Source: Paraburkholderia phytofirmans OLGA172
Lineage (GTDB): Bacteria; Pseudomonadota; Gammaproteobacteria; Burkholderiales; Burkholderiaceae
Direction of reading: 5' to 3'
Length of the DNA: 64,000 bases
Assembly: GCF_001634365.1 (NCBI RefSeq)
Contig: NZ_CP014579.1
Location: 3,038,001-3,102,000 of the forward strand
This document shows, in pieces, positions 27,583 through 36,228 of the stretch. The notes beneath the pieces were generated by a model. That model ran no database searches and had not been told where the DNA came from. It worked only from the letters and a program-made list of their open reading frames with translations. Position numbers and translations under genes: made by a program. The stretch's first letter is position 1. Every line of letters starts with the position of its first letter.

Positions 27583-28545
27583 TCAGACAGCGAGACGTTG
27601 GCGTGCCAGACCGTATTCTTCCTTCAGACGCCCAATCAGATCGGCGGCAGGGACGATCTTCTTGATCGCGCCAATGCCTTGCCCGGCGCCCCACACATCT
27701 TTCCAGACTTTGGCTCTCGAGCCGCCTCCGGAGCCAAAGCTCATCTTCGAAGGATCGGATTCGGGAAGGTTGTCCGGATCGAAGCCGGCAGCGGCGATAC
27801 TGTTGCGCAGATAGTTTCCGTGCACGCCGGAAAAAAGGTTCGTGTAGACGATATCGGACGCCGCGCTGTCCACAATGGCCTGCTTGTAGCCGTCCAACGC
27901 GTTCGCCTCATGGGTGGCGATAAAAGCACTGCCCACGTAGGCCAGGTCGGCTCCGGCGGCCAGCGCCGCGAGAATGGCATTACCACCGGCGATCGCACCC
28001 GAGAGCAACAGCGGCCCATTGAACCATTCCCGAATTTCCTGTACAAGCGCAAAGGGGGACGTCACGCCAGCATGACCGCCGGCTCCGGCAGCGACGGCGA
28101 TCAGACCATCCGCCCCCTTCTGTATGGCCTTCTTCGCGAAGGTGTTATTGATGACATCGTGCAAAACGATGCCACCCCAGCGATGCACGGCGTCGTTTAT
28201 TTCTTCTCGCGCTCCCAGCGACGTGATGACGATGGGAACTTTGTATTTTTCGCAGATCGCCATATCCGTATCAAGACGGTCATTCGACTTGTGAACGATC
28301 TGGTTGACAGCGAAAGGAGCGGCCGGACGACCCGGATTTTTCGCGTCATGCTCGGCCAATTCGTTAGTAATCCGGTCTAGCCACTCGTCAAGCGCGCCCT
28401 CCTGACGTGCGTTCAGAGCCGGGAAGGAACCGACTACGCCGGCCTTGCATTGCGCAATGACGAGATCTGGGTTCGAAATGATGAAAAGCGGCGAAGCGAC
28501 GACAGGAACTGACAGTCGATTGGCAAGGACGGGCGGTAGAGGCAT
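27583..28545 (-). CDS. Nitronate monooxygenase (2-nitropropane dioxygenase family)
   Basis: A 320-aa FMN-dependent TIM-barrel enzyme. Start MPLPPVLANRLSVPVVASPL is preceded by GGAGAAC. Conserved blocks are LFIISNPDLVIAQCKAGVVG, GADGLIAVAAGAGGHAGV (phosphate-binding loop with AGGHAG) and LLSGAIAGGNAILAALAAGADLAYVGSAFI. The family oxidises alkyl nitronates with O2; many bacterial members act on propionate-3-nitronate or serve other FMN oxidations. Within this cluster it may remove a nitro group or act on an enone-like intermediate. It has a candidate TetR site about 300 nt upstream. Confidence 0.9.
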   Translation of the reverse strand: MPLPPVLANRLSVPVVASPLFIISNPDLVIAQCKAGVVGSFPALNARQEGALDEWLDRITNELAEHDAKNPGRPAAPFAVNQIVHKSNDRLDTDMAICEKYKVPIVITSLGAREEINDAVHRWGGIVLHDVINNTFAKKAIQKGADGLIAVAAGAGGHAGVTSPFALVQEIREWFNGPLLLSGAIAGGNAILAALAAGADLAYVGSAFIATHEANALDGYKQAIVDSAASDIVYTNLFSGVHGNYLRNSIAAAGFDPDNLPESDPSKMSFGSGGGSRAKVWKDVWGAGQGIGAIKKIVPAADLIGRLKEEYGLARQRLAV

Positions 28546-28849
28546 GAAAGTTCTCCGAACTACACTACTCCAAACCTGGGTCGACGGTACCGAAGCCTTC
28601 GGACGCGATTTCGCCAGGATCGTTTGAAGATGGACGACCAGACGGTTCACCTATTGACGATAACGACGTACGGCAGCGCTTGATTGCCACAATACAGCAG
28701 GCCCTTGAACGCGACGACTTCATAGCCAATCTGCTCGACCGCCCAGCTAAAAAAGCTCAACGGGCGCGAAATGACGAACGCACGACCTGATCGAAAACAT
28801 CGACCTTCCGGCATCTTCGCAGTCAATTCGCTCAGCCCATGACGCATCC

Positions 28850-28860
28850 TAACACCGTTA
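28850..28860. promoter_or_regulatory. Candidate TetR operator (site 2)
   Basis: TAACACCGTTA within the context ATCCTAACACCGTTAATAT. The flanks match the reverse complement of the site at 31.34 kb over about 16 bases (ATCCTAACnnCGTTAATAT). Located upstream of the nitronate monooxygenase gene in the 700-nt divergent region. Confidence 0.65.
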
Positions 28861-29083
28861 ATATCTATCGAAATCCGGGAATTCCCCAAGTCTTGAAGTG
28901 ACGCCCGCTTCGGCCCGTGCTCCGCATCAGTCGATGCATGCAACCGCCATCCGGCGAAGCGCGCTCAGGCGTGGTTGCACGCCCATCCGACGGGCGCCGC
29001 TCGCCACAACAAACGGGAATGCGCGCGACCGTGACGGATAAACCACACGCCGCGGACGCACCATGATCGGAATTACACCTGTC

Positions 29084-29111
29084 TTGACGCGAATCCTAAC
29101 AGTGTTATCAT
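29084..29111 (+). promoter_or_regulatory. Promoter with embedded candidate TetR operator (site 3)
   Basis: TTGACG (29084-29089) and TATCAT (29106-29111), separated by 16 nt, look like a sigma-70 promoter firing toward the BKACE gene. The perfect half-sites of TAACAGTGTTA (29097-29107) fill the spacer, the classical position for repression. About 140 nt of leader follow before the start codon. Confidence 0.6.
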
Positions 29112-29252
29112 GAATTCGCCGTCTGAAATTCTTTCTTCGCATCCAGTCATTCTGGAGTGCGAATTTATGATTGATCGAACTGCTCGCAGCACAGAAGCCC
29201 CCTTCAGGGCATCGTTTATGAGTCAGCCCCTTTCTCTTTACTGACCACTGTG

Positions 29253-30152
29253 ATGAACAAGACAATTATTAGTTGTGCACTGACTGGAAGCGGCGATACC
29301 ACGCGGCTTAGCCCTGCGGTGCCCGTCACCCCCGAGCAAATCGCCAAGGAGGCCATCGCGGCATGCGAGGCTGGCGCGAGCATCGCCCACATTCATGTCC
29401 GCGACCCCAAGTCGGGCGGCCCGAGCGCCGAATTGGCGCTATACCGAGAAGTCGTGTCGCGGATCCGCGATAGCGGATGCCCGATTTTGATCAATCTGAC
29501 GACCGGGCTGGGTGCCGGGTTCATCCCTAGCGACGAAGACCCGAACCGGGGAAGCAAGGAAAGCACGATGATGACGCCCGAAGCCCGCGTCCGACACGTG
29601 CTCGAATTGCGTCCGGAAATCTGCAGCCTGGACGTCGCCACCATGAACTTCGGCAATCGCGCATTCGTCAACGTGAAGGACCATCTGATCAAGATGGCGA
29701 CCTTGGTCGAGGCAGCAGGCGTGAAACCGGAAATCGAGGTGTTTGATCTCGGACACGTGCGTCTCGCACGCCACCTGATCGAAACACAGGGGATTCTGCA
29801 GGCCCCGCTGTTCCAGCTTTGTCTTGGCGTGCCATGGGGAGCCCATGCCGATACGGAAAGCCTTCTACTGATGAAGAGTTATCTGCCCGAAAACGCCCGC
29901 TGGTCGGCATTCGGTATCTCGCGTGCCCAGTTCCCCATGGTGGCTCAAAGCGTGATTCTCGGAGGGCATGTCCGCGTCGGCCTCGAGGACAATCTCTATA
30001 TTGACAAGGGCGAACTGGCGCCGGGCAACGCTGCACTGGTCAAACGCGCAGTCGATATCATCAAGAGCATCGGTGGAGAAGTAGCGACCCCCGACGAGGC
30101 TCGCGGCATACTGGGCCTTCCCGCTCGCCGGCCGAGCCAGGTGACGCACTGA
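29253..30152 (+). CDS. BKACE family beta-keto acid cleavage enzyme (DUF849)
   Basis: A 299-aa (beta/alpha)8 enzyme. HIHVRDP supplies zinc ligands His46 and His48 and the later GLEDNLY is the conserved active-site Glu loop; the N-terminal KTIISCALTGSGD and C-terminal Zn site follow 3-keto-5-aminohexanoate cleavage enzyme (Kce). The family condenses a beta-keto acid with acetyl-CoA to give acetoacetate plus a new CoA ester. The start is ATG 29253 rather than the GTG just before it; no good ribosome site is visible. The substrate pocket cannot be read from sequence by eye, so the keto acid is unknown. Confidence 0.92.
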   Translation: MNKTIISCALTGSGDTTRLSPAVPVTPEQIAKEAIAACEAGASIAHIHVRDPKSGGPSAELALYREVVSRIRDSGCPILINLTTGLGAGFIPSDEDPNRGSKESTMMTPEARVRHVLELRPEICSLDVATMNFGNRAFVNVKDHLIKMATLVEAAGVKPEIEVFDLGHVRLARHLIETQGILQAPLFQLCLGVPWGAHADTESLLLMKSYLPENARWSAFGISRAQFPMVAQSVILGGHVRVGLEDNLYIDKGELAPGNAALVKRAVDIIKSIGGEVATPDEARGILGLPARRPSQVTH

Positions 30153-30257
30153 CAAGCAACGCCATGATCCGGTGGTGTGGCCGATCCGGTTATTGCTGAT
30201 GACGACGATGGCGTTGAGAGCACGTTCGCGGATCGATTGAGTGTTAAGATCACTCGC

Positions 30258-31022
30258 ATGAACGACTCTGCAGAAACCAAACGCGCGACCCGTGCCAACA
30301 CCGCATCTCCGCGTCGGCAGGCAAAGAAGGAGGCAAGCGCGTCCCGTTCTCCCACTGCGGACCGTTCCGGCGCGTCGAGCGGTGAGCGGGAAGCCGATGC
30401 GCCCAAGCAGCGTCCATACCACCACGGCAATCTACGCGAGGAGCTCGTCCGCTGTGGCAAGCAGCAGCTTGTCGAGGTCGGGCTGACTGGACTGAGCTTG
30501 CGGCAGATCGCCGCCAAAGTTGGCGTATCGCAAGTTGCCCCCAAACACCACTTCGGCAACAAGGAAGGCTTGCTGGCCGCCATCGCGGCCAGCGGCTTTC
30601 GCGACCTTACCGAGTTCCGCTTCTCGCGGTTGCGCCCCCATATGTCCGCCGAGCAGCGACTGCGCTCACTGCTGTCGTCCTACGTGACGTTTGCGTGGCA
30701 CCATCCGACGTTGTTCCATTTGATGTTCGGACCGCAGTTCCCCGCGCGGCAGATACACGCCGAACTCGAAGCTGCGACGACCCAGTCTTACCACACGCTC
30801 GCTCGGGCTGTCGTGGATTACATGGGCGAACGAGGCAAGGAAGATGAGACGCGAGCGCTTGAAATGGCGCGTATTGCGTGGATGTGCATGCACGGCGTAT
30901 CGACATTGATGATCGACTTCAGCATCAACCCCGTGGGTGCACCCAAGGTGAGTCGCCAGCAGCTGATCGATCAAGCGCTTGACCTGGTATTTGCCGGCAT
31001 CCGGGGCGTGAACGGTATTTAA
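30258..31022 (+). CDS. TetR-family regulator with WHG-type C-terminal domain
   Basis: A 254-aa repressor-type regulator. A long, basic, disordered N-terminal arm (about 50 residues) precedes YHHGNLREELVRCGKQQL and the helix-turn-helix LSLRQIAAKVGVSQVAPKHH with HFGNKEGLLAAIA. The C-terminal part, YVTFAWHHPTLFHLMFGPQF, is the WHG (TetR_C_33-like) ligand domain. It follows the BKACE gene by about 105 nt and lies centrally among the four palindromes, so it is the best candidate to bind them. A partial GTGTTA half-site lies just before its own start. Confidence 0.9.
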   Translation: MNDSAETKRATRANTASPRRQAKKEASASRSPTADRSGASSGEREADAPKQRPYHHGNLREELVRCGKQQLVEVGLTGLSLRQIAAKVGVSQVAPKHHFGNKEGLLAAIAASGFRDLTEFRFSRLRPHMSAEQRLRSLLSSYVTFAWHHPTLFHLMFGPQFPARQIHAELEAATTQSYHTLARAVVDYMGERGKEDETRALEMARIAWMCMHGVSTLMIDFSINPVGAPKVSRQQLIDQALDLVFAGIRGVNGI

Positions 31023-31061
31023 AGACGGCCTCGAAAGGGCTCGATAACTGGCGTTTTGGGA

Positions 31062-31087
31062 CGCGGGCTCGATACCCGTTCCGGGCA
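31062..31087 (+). other. tRNA 3'-end-like fragment
   Basis: GCGGG-CTCGATA-CCCGT folds as a T-arm with a 7-nt loop close to the TTCGANN consensus, followed by TCCGGGCA resembling a 3' acceptor strand and discriminator. No 5' acceptor or anticodon arm precedes it and CCA is replaced by CGG. It may be an old attachment-site remnant from an element that inserted at a tRNA gene. Confidence 0.3.
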
Positions 31088-31342
31088 CGGATGGCAGGTA
31101 TTCAGGCGATCACGCATATCGCGTTGGCCGTATCCTTTCTGTAGTATTCGCATCCCTTCGAACGTCGCATTGATTTACACGAAGCACTCCTCAAATCTTG
31201 CGATTGTCCCGGTAAATTTCTTATCTTTCGCCCGCATTCGTTCGGGTTAAGTTACCGCCTCTCATGTGACAAGAGTCGCAATCCGAATGGCGGTCATCGC
31301 CTTGATGTCGTTGAGGGATTACCCGGACTTGTTCAGAAATAT

Positions 31343-31353
31343 TAACGCCGTTA
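31343..31353. promoter_or_regulatory. Candidate TetR operator (site 4)
   Basis: TAACGCCGTTA in the context ATATTAACGCCGTTAGGAT, the reverse complement pattern of site 2. TTGTTC at 31329 and TAGGAT at 31352 with 17-nt spacing could be the promoter for the aldehyde dehydrogenase gene, placing the palindrome in the spacer as at site 3. Confidence 0.6.
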
Positions 31354-31575
31354 GGATCTGAATCATACGAACTGCGTGATGAGTCGTGAGATGGTGTTCC
31401 ACTGAGTCGGTTGTCGCTTTTCTGGCTGCGTTACAACACGATGACAGATACGCCGAATGACGGCGACGCCGGATGAGCCAAGAAGGTTACTGGCGACCCA
31501 TACGTTCCCGGATTTTTCGTTTTTTAAACCGCATACACTTTTATTAGTGATGCATATTATTTAATTTGAGATCCT

Positions 31576-32982
31576 ATGAATTACCAGACAATCAATCCCG
31601 CTACAGGCGAGCTAGTCGCGAAATTCGACGACATTACGGACCTGGAGCTCGAAGCTCGACTGGCGACCGCCCACAAGACTTTTGAATCCGACTGGCGACA
31701 CCGTTCCGTGGCGGAACGCGCACGCATCGTGTCCCGCGCTGCAGCAATCCTGCGGGAGAAGGCCGATGAGTATGCCCACTACGTAACACTGGAAATGGGC
31801 AAGCGCACGGGCGAGGCGCGTAGAGAAGTCGAATCGGCGGCCAAGATCCTCGAATATTACGCAAATCATGCGGAGGAGCATCTGAAGCCGCGCCCGCTCG
31901 AGGAATCCCCCGAATCGGAGATTCACCTCGAGCCGATTGGTGTTCTGCTTGCTATCGAGCCGTGGAATTTCCCGTACTACCAGATTGCTCGCGTGGCAGG
32001 CCCGCAACTCATGGTCGGCAACGTTCTGCTGTTGAAGCATGCTGAGAGCGTGCCCCAATCGGCACTGGCATTTGCCCGGCTGTTCGAGGAGGCCGGCGCG
32101 CCGGCGGGCGTCTATACGAACCTTTTCGCGTCCATTGAACAGATCGGGCGCGTCATCGACGATCCGCGCGTTCAGGGCGTCATGCTCACCGGCAGCGAAC
32201 GCGCCGGCGCCGCGGTCGCGGAGCGCGCCGGGCGAAACCTGAAGAAGGTCATTCTCGAACTCGGCGGCAGCGACCCGTTCATCGTGCTGGAGGACGCACC
32301 GCTCGAATGGGCGATCAATAGCGCTGTCGCAGGCCGCATGCTCAACGCGGGCCAATGCTGTGTCGGATCGAAACGCATCATCGTCGTCGGGAAGGAACGT
32401 AGTCAGGCCTTCCTTGCCGGATTCAAGGAGAAGATGTCCGCTTTGCAAGTTGGCGATCCGACGGATCCGACTACGGCCGTCGCCCCGCTTTCGTCGGAGC
32501 GCGCGTTGTCGCTTCTGCTCTCCCAGATCGACCGGGCAGCCACCAACGGCGCAACGATCGAGTGCGGCGGGCAACGGGTCAACCGCCCGGGCTTCTATCT
32601 GCAACCCACGATTCTCGCCAACATCGACCGCAACAATCCTGTCTTCGACGAAGAGCTCTTCGGGCCGGTCGCCGCGTTTTACGCCGTCGACAACGAAGCG
32701 GCCGCAATCGAGCTGGCGAACGCCACACGTTTCGGATTGGGTGCATCGGTCTTCACGGCTGACACTGAACACGGTCAGCGAGTGGCAGCCCAGATCGAAA
32801 GCGGAATGGTCTTTGTCAACCAGCCGCTTGCGACGGCGCCAGAACTGCCATTTGGCGGCGTCAAGAAATCCGGATTCGGCCGGGAGCTTTCACGACTTGG
32901 CTTCGACGAGTTCGTGAACAAAAAGCTGATCCGGGTTGCTTCCGTCGGCGCATCGCCGTTTGGACCCGCACGCGTTGCATAA
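31576..32982 (+). CDS. NAD(P)-dependent aldehyde dehydrogenase, succinate-semialdehyde type
   Basis: A 468-aa ALDH: IEPWNFPYYQIARVAGPQL, catalytic Glu in LELGGSDPFIVLEDA and catalytic Cys in MLNAGQCCVGSKR; the C-terminal PFGGVKKSGFGRELSRLG is as in the GabD/Sad (YneI) subgroup, including the shorter ~460-residue length. It oxidises a short-chain semialdehyde to the acid. A 553-nt region with operator site 4 precedes it. With the tautomerase gene 46 nt downstream it forms the right-hand arm of the TetR cluster. Confidence 0.92.
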   Translation: MNYQTINPATGELVAKFDDITDLELEARLATAHKTFESDWRHRSVAERARIVSRAAAILREKADEYAHYVTLEMGKRTGEARREVESAAKILEYYANHAEEHLKPRPLEESPESEIHLEPIGVLLAIEPWNFPYYQIARVAGPQLMVGNVLLLKHAESVPQSALAFARLFEEAGAPAGVYTNLFASIEQIGRVIDDPRVQGVMLTGSERAGAAVAERAGRNLKKVILELGGSDPFIVLEDAPLEWAINSAVAGRMLNAGQCCVGSKRIIVVGKERSQAFLAGFKEKMSALQVGDPTDPTTAVAPLSSERALSLLLSQIDRAATNGATIECGGQRVNRPGFYLQPTILANIDRNNPVFDEELFGPVAAFYAVDNEAAAIELANATRFGLGASVFTADTEHGQRVAAQIESGMVFVNQPLATAPELPFGGVKKSGFGRELSRLGFDEFVNKKLIRVASVGASPFGPARVA

Positions 32983-33028
32983 CCCAGCAGTAAACAATCC
33001 ATATCAGTTACCGACAAGGAGACGAATC

Positions 33029-33472
33029 ATGCCGCTCTGGAAGCTGTATCACACCGCCGACACACTGAACGACGAGCAAAAAACCGAACTGGCGGAGAGG
33101 ATTACGAAAAATGTTTATTTCCGCTTGCCGGCGTTCTACGTCGCCGTGGTGTTTCAGGAAATCAAGCAGGGCGATTTCTATATTGGCGGCAAACCGGCCG
33201 AGCGTTTCGTGCGGATCTGGATCGATCACATCGCGCGAAGTTTACCGACACCGGAACTGAGGGAAAGCTGGTTGTCGCGTGCACGAGAGGCAATTGAGCC
33301 GATGTTTAAGGAGCTCGGCATTAGCTGGGAGTTCCACGTTGACGAGACGTCGCGAGATCTCTGGCTGATTCAGGGACTCGTTCCGCCGATGCCGAACACC
33401 GAGCAAGAAGTGAAATGGAAGACGGAAAACAAACCGTCACCCTACGAGGTTGACACCATCGCCGGCAACTAA
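33029..33472 (+). CDS. Tautomerase-superfamily protein, cis-CaaD-like
   Basis: A 147-aa protein starting MPLWKLYHTADTLNDEQK, with ACAAGGAGACG before the ATG. Removal of Met leaves the catalytic N-terminal Pro1 of the tautomerase superfamily. LPAFYVAVVFQEI and GDFYIGGKPAERFVRIWID match the cis-3-chloroacrylate dehalogenase-like (Tautomerase_3) group, and length (~147-149) also fits. Members hydrate or dehalogenate acrylate-type acids or tautomerise keto acids. Co-transcribed with the aldehyde dehydrogenase, whose semialdehyde substrate could be its product (malonate-semialdehyde is the known cis-CaaD product); this link is inference. Confidence 0.85.
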   Translation: MPLWKLYHTADTLNDEQKTELAERITKNVYFRLPAFYVAVVFQEIKQGDFYIGGKPAERFVRIWIDHIARSLPTPELRESWLSRAREAIEPMFKELGISWEFHVDETSRDLWLIQGLVPPMPNTEQEVKWKTENKPSPYEVDTIAGN

Positions 33473-33475
33473 TGG

Positions 33476-33505
33476 ATCAAGCGAACACTCGCGTGTTCGC
33501 TTGAT
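33476..33505 (+). terminator. Perfect 13-bp hairpin after the tautomerase gene
   Basis: ATCAAGCGAACAC and GTGTTCGCTTGAT pair perfectly around a TCGC loop just after the stop codon. No T-run follows, so it may be a 3'-end stabiliser or a factor-assisted terminator. Confidence 0.6.
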
Positions 33506-33550
33506 TGCCGGTGCCGTTCAACCGGGCGCTAAACGGCATCAGGCCTGAAC

Positions 33551-33740
33551 TGCACCCCAAAAGTTGGACACCCGTCCAACGATTTGGGGTGTTTTTTCAT
33601 GAGCAGATACAGCGCGCGGTTCAAGCAGTCGGTTGTCGAAGACTATCTGTCTGGCAGAGGCGGCGGTAGCGCAGAGGTGGCTCGCCGACACCGTATTGAC
33701 CACAGCACGGTGCGCAAATGGGTGGCGGCCTCGCGCGTTA
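33551..33740 (+). mobile_element. IS3-family end and 5' fragment of orfA
   Basis: A terminal repeat TGCACCCCAAAAGTTGGAC is followed at 33599 by the start of an OrfA-like helix-turn-helix protein: MSRYSARFKQSVVEDYLSG, then EVARRHRIDHSTVRKWVAA. Homology stops after about 48 residues and neither the rest of orfA nor orfB is present. It is a dead left end of an IS150-group-like element. Confidence 0.75.
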
Positions 33741-33852
33741 ATCTGGTCTTGCGCACGCTCTCACAACTTCCGTTCCCTGGCGACAGGCTTCGGCCTGCTC
33801 GGCATGGTGAGGGAATCACCCGCGACGATCGAACTGGCCAGTTGGCTCGCCC

Positions 33853-34140
33853 GTGCGCGTGCTCGCCAACAGCGTGACCGACGAGGTGCGTGATCATCCA
33901 TTCGGCAACGATCCGTATTCGTTGCCGCGCGAAGTGATCGCTGAAGATGAATGGGGACCGATACCCAAGTACAGCACGGTCTCACCGTTGCGGAGCACCA
34001 CGGGTGAGTTGGAGAAGATGGCGTTATACGCGGGTCAGTCGTCGGCGTTGATTCACGCACGTGAGTCGGCGGAAGAAGTCATCCAGCGGATGTTGAGTGA
34101 GGCGGGCGAGGCTCTTGATCGCGTGCAGGCTCAGCGCCTC
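33853..34140 (+). pseudogene. C-terminal remnant of a nitronate monooxygenase
   Basis: About 95 residues containing EDEWGPIPKYSTVSPLRSTT, then GELEKMALYAGQSSALI and a terminal amphipathic helix (EEVIQRMLSEAGEALDR) match the last quarter of nitronate monooxygenases. The barrel and FMN site are absent. It differs from the intact enzyme at 27.6-28.5 kb, so it is not a recent partial copy. Confidence 0.65.
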
Positions 34141-34352
34141 ACATCCCTCTCGTCTTCGCCGCCACAGTTTCATCCCGCTCCAATCCACCGCCGGGCGCAA
34201 GAATTGGATTGACCCGGTCTTGCGAGCAGCGTGCGTGTTGTCCGTTGATCGGAACGCTCCAACTAATCAGCCCGGCGCTATGCATTCTGAGGTGACAACC
34301 TGTTGTTGCCGATAAGGCAGTTGAACGACGTTCAAGCAACGAGCATCCTCTG

Positions 34353-34486
34353 TGCCCCATCTGCGAGATGAACGTGGCCAAGGCCACCGCGCCATCCTCA
34401 GTCTACCGAGCCACACGTACAGCTTCTGCATGGAAGCGCACAAGAAAATGTTTGATGAGAATCCCGCGAGCTATCTCGCCGGATAA
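34353..34486 (+). pseudogene. Frameshifted YHS-domain protein
   Basis: CPICEMNVAKATAPSSVYR reads in one frame and HTYSFCMEAHKKMFDENPAS followed by YLAG-stop in the next; together they form a YHS metal-binding domain (CPxCxM ... YxFC ... F ... P ... YL). A single-base loss at the GGCCAC-like codon explains the shift. Usually such domains act in heavy-metal handling. Confidence 0.65.
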
Positions 34487-34518
34487 AAAAAACGCCAACC
34501 TGTATGGGTTGGCGTTTT
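34485..34518 (-). terminator. Rho-independent terminator of aceA
   Basis: AAAACGCCAACC pairs with GGTTGGCGTTTT around a 6-nt loop, and on the minus strand the stem is followed by an eight-T run. It lies just downstream of the isocitrate lyase stop codon. Confidence 0.9.
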
Positions 34519-34537
34519 GCTTGGAGTATTACTGGTA

Positions 34538-36118
34538 TCAGAACTGGTTCATGGTGTTGTCTTTACCCGCCGCTTTCAGGGCCGCTTCGCCGCTGAAATA
34601 CTCCTTGTGGTCGTCGCCGATGTCCGAGCCGGACATGTTCTGGTGCTTGACGCAGGCGATGCCCTGACGGATTTCCTTACGCTGCACGCCAGCCACATAA
34701 CCCAGCATGCCCTGGTCGCCGAAGTATTCGCGGGCCAGGTTGTCGGTCGACAGTGCGGCGGTGTGGTACGTCGGCAGCGTAATCAGGTGGTGGAAGATAC
34801 CTGCTTCGCGCGCCGCGTCGGCCTGGAAGGTGCGGATCTTTTCGTCGGCGGCGATCGCCAGTTCAGTCTGATCGTATTCCACACTCATCAGCTGGGCGCG
34901 GTCGTATGCTGACACATCCTTGCCTGCGGCCTTCATCGCGTCATACGCCTGCTGGCGGAAGTTCAGGGTCCAGTTGAACGAGGGGCTGTTGTTGTACACC
35001 AGCTTGGCGTTCGGGATGACTTTGCGAATCTCGCTGACCATGCCGCCGATCTGGGCGATATGCGGTTTTTCGGTTTCGATCCACAGCAGGTCAGCGCCGT
35101 TTTGCAGCGCGGTGACGCAATCCAGCACGCAGCGCGCTTCGCCCGTGCCGGCGCGGAACTGGAACAGGTTGCTAGGCAGGCGCTTAGGACGCAGCAGCTT
35201 GCCGTCACGCTTGATGATGACGTCACCATTGCCCAGTGCTTCGGCCGATATTTCGTCGCAATCGAGGAAGGAATTGTATTGGTCGCCCAAGTCGCCGGGT
35301 GTGTTGGTCACGGCGATCTGCTTGGTCAGGCCGGCGCCCAGCGAGTCGGTACGGGCCACGATGATGCCGTCGTCCACGCCCAGTTCCAGGAAGGCGTAGC
35401 GAATGGCGCGGATTTTGGCCAGGAAGTCCTCGTGCGGCACGGTGACTTTGCCATCCTGGTGGCCGCACTGCTTCTCGTCGGACACCTGGTTTTCGATCTG
35501 AATGCAACACGCGCCCGCTTCGATAAACTGCTTGGCCAGCAGGTAGGTGGCTTCGGCGTTGCCGAAACCCGCGTCGATGTCGGCGATGATAGGCACGACA
35601 TGGGTGATGTGGTTGTCGATTTTTTCCTGGATGGCGGCCTTGGCCGGGCCAACGGCCGCGTCCAGCTGACGGAACAGGCCGCCCAGTTCACGGGCGTCGG
35701 CCTGGCGCAGGAAGGTGTACAGCTCGCGGATCAGCGCGCTAACGGAGGTTTTTTCGTGCATCGACTGGTCCGGCAGCGGACCGAACTCGGAGCGCAGCGC
35801 GGCCACCATCCAGCCGGAGAGGTAAAGGTAGCGGCGGTCGGTGCTGTTGAAGTGCTTCTTGATTGAGATCATCTTCTGCTGGCCGATGAAGCCGTGCCAG
35901 CAGCCCAGCGACTGGGTGTACTTGGACGAGTCGGCATCGTAGGCGGCCATGTCGGCACGCATGATCTTGGCGGTGTACCTGGCGATGTCCAGACCCGTTT
36001 TGAACTTGTTCTGAGCACGCATGCGTGCGGCAGACTCGGGATTGATGGCATTCCACGCGCTGCCTTGTTTCTCCTTCAAACCAGCAACTGCCTTGATGTC
36101 GTCTTGATATTGGGTCAT
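34538..36118 (-). CDS. aceA: Isocitrate lyase (long form)
   Basis: A 526-aa enzyme of the long Pseudomonas/Burkholderia isocitrate lyase type. Diagnostic parts are PIIADIDAGFGNAEATYLLA (Mg-binding), EKQCGHQDGKVTVPHEDFL, the counterpart of the KKCGH active-site loop with Gln in place of the second Lys, and IIVARTDSLGAG. It splits isocitrate into glyoxylate and succinate for growth on acetate and fatty acids. Clear ribosome site TTAGGAGATACAC. A perfect palindrome lies ~110 nt upstream and a strong terminator downstream, so it is a single-gene unit. Flanking debris suggests the neighbourhood has been rearranged. Confidence 0.97.
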   Translation of the reverse strand: MTQYQDDIKAVAGLKEKQGSAWNAINPESAARMRAQNKFKTGLDIARYTAKIMRADMAAYDADSSKYTQSLGCWHGFIGQQKMISIKKHFNSTDRRYLYLSGWMVAALRSEFGPLPDQSMHEKTSVSALIRELYTFLRQADARELGGLFRQLDAAVGPAKAAIQEKIDNHITHVVPIIADIDAGFGNAEATYLLAKQFIEAGACCIQIENQVSDEKQCGHQDGKVTVPHEDFLAKIRAIRYAFLELGVDDGIIVARTDSLGAGLTKQIAVTNTPGDLGDQYNSFLDCDEISAEALGNGDVIIKRDGKLLRPKRLPSNLFQFRAGTGEARCVLDCVTALQNGADLLWIETEKPHIAQIGGMVSEIRKVIPNAKLVYNNSPSFNWTLNFRQQAYDAMKAAGKDVSAYDRAQLMSVEYDQTELAIAADEKIRTFQADAAREAGIFHHLITLPTYHTAALSTDNLAREYFGDQGMLGYVAGVQRKEIRQGIACVKHQNMSGSDIGDDHKEYFSGEAALKAAGKDNTMNQF

Positions 36119-36228
36119 GTGTATCTCCTAAGAGCAAAGCGCATTTAAAAAATAGTTGGGTGTGCCGCTGCGTATGTCGAAGCGAACTGCATGACTTAAT
36201 TGTAGGACCGTTTTGACGCGCCGCACCT

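Noticed and set aside
28647..28943. 98-codon minus-strand frame upstream of the nitronate monooxygenase gene
   Set aside because: It covers the candidate operator at 28850, has no ribosome site or recognisable family, and is better read as promoter DNA.
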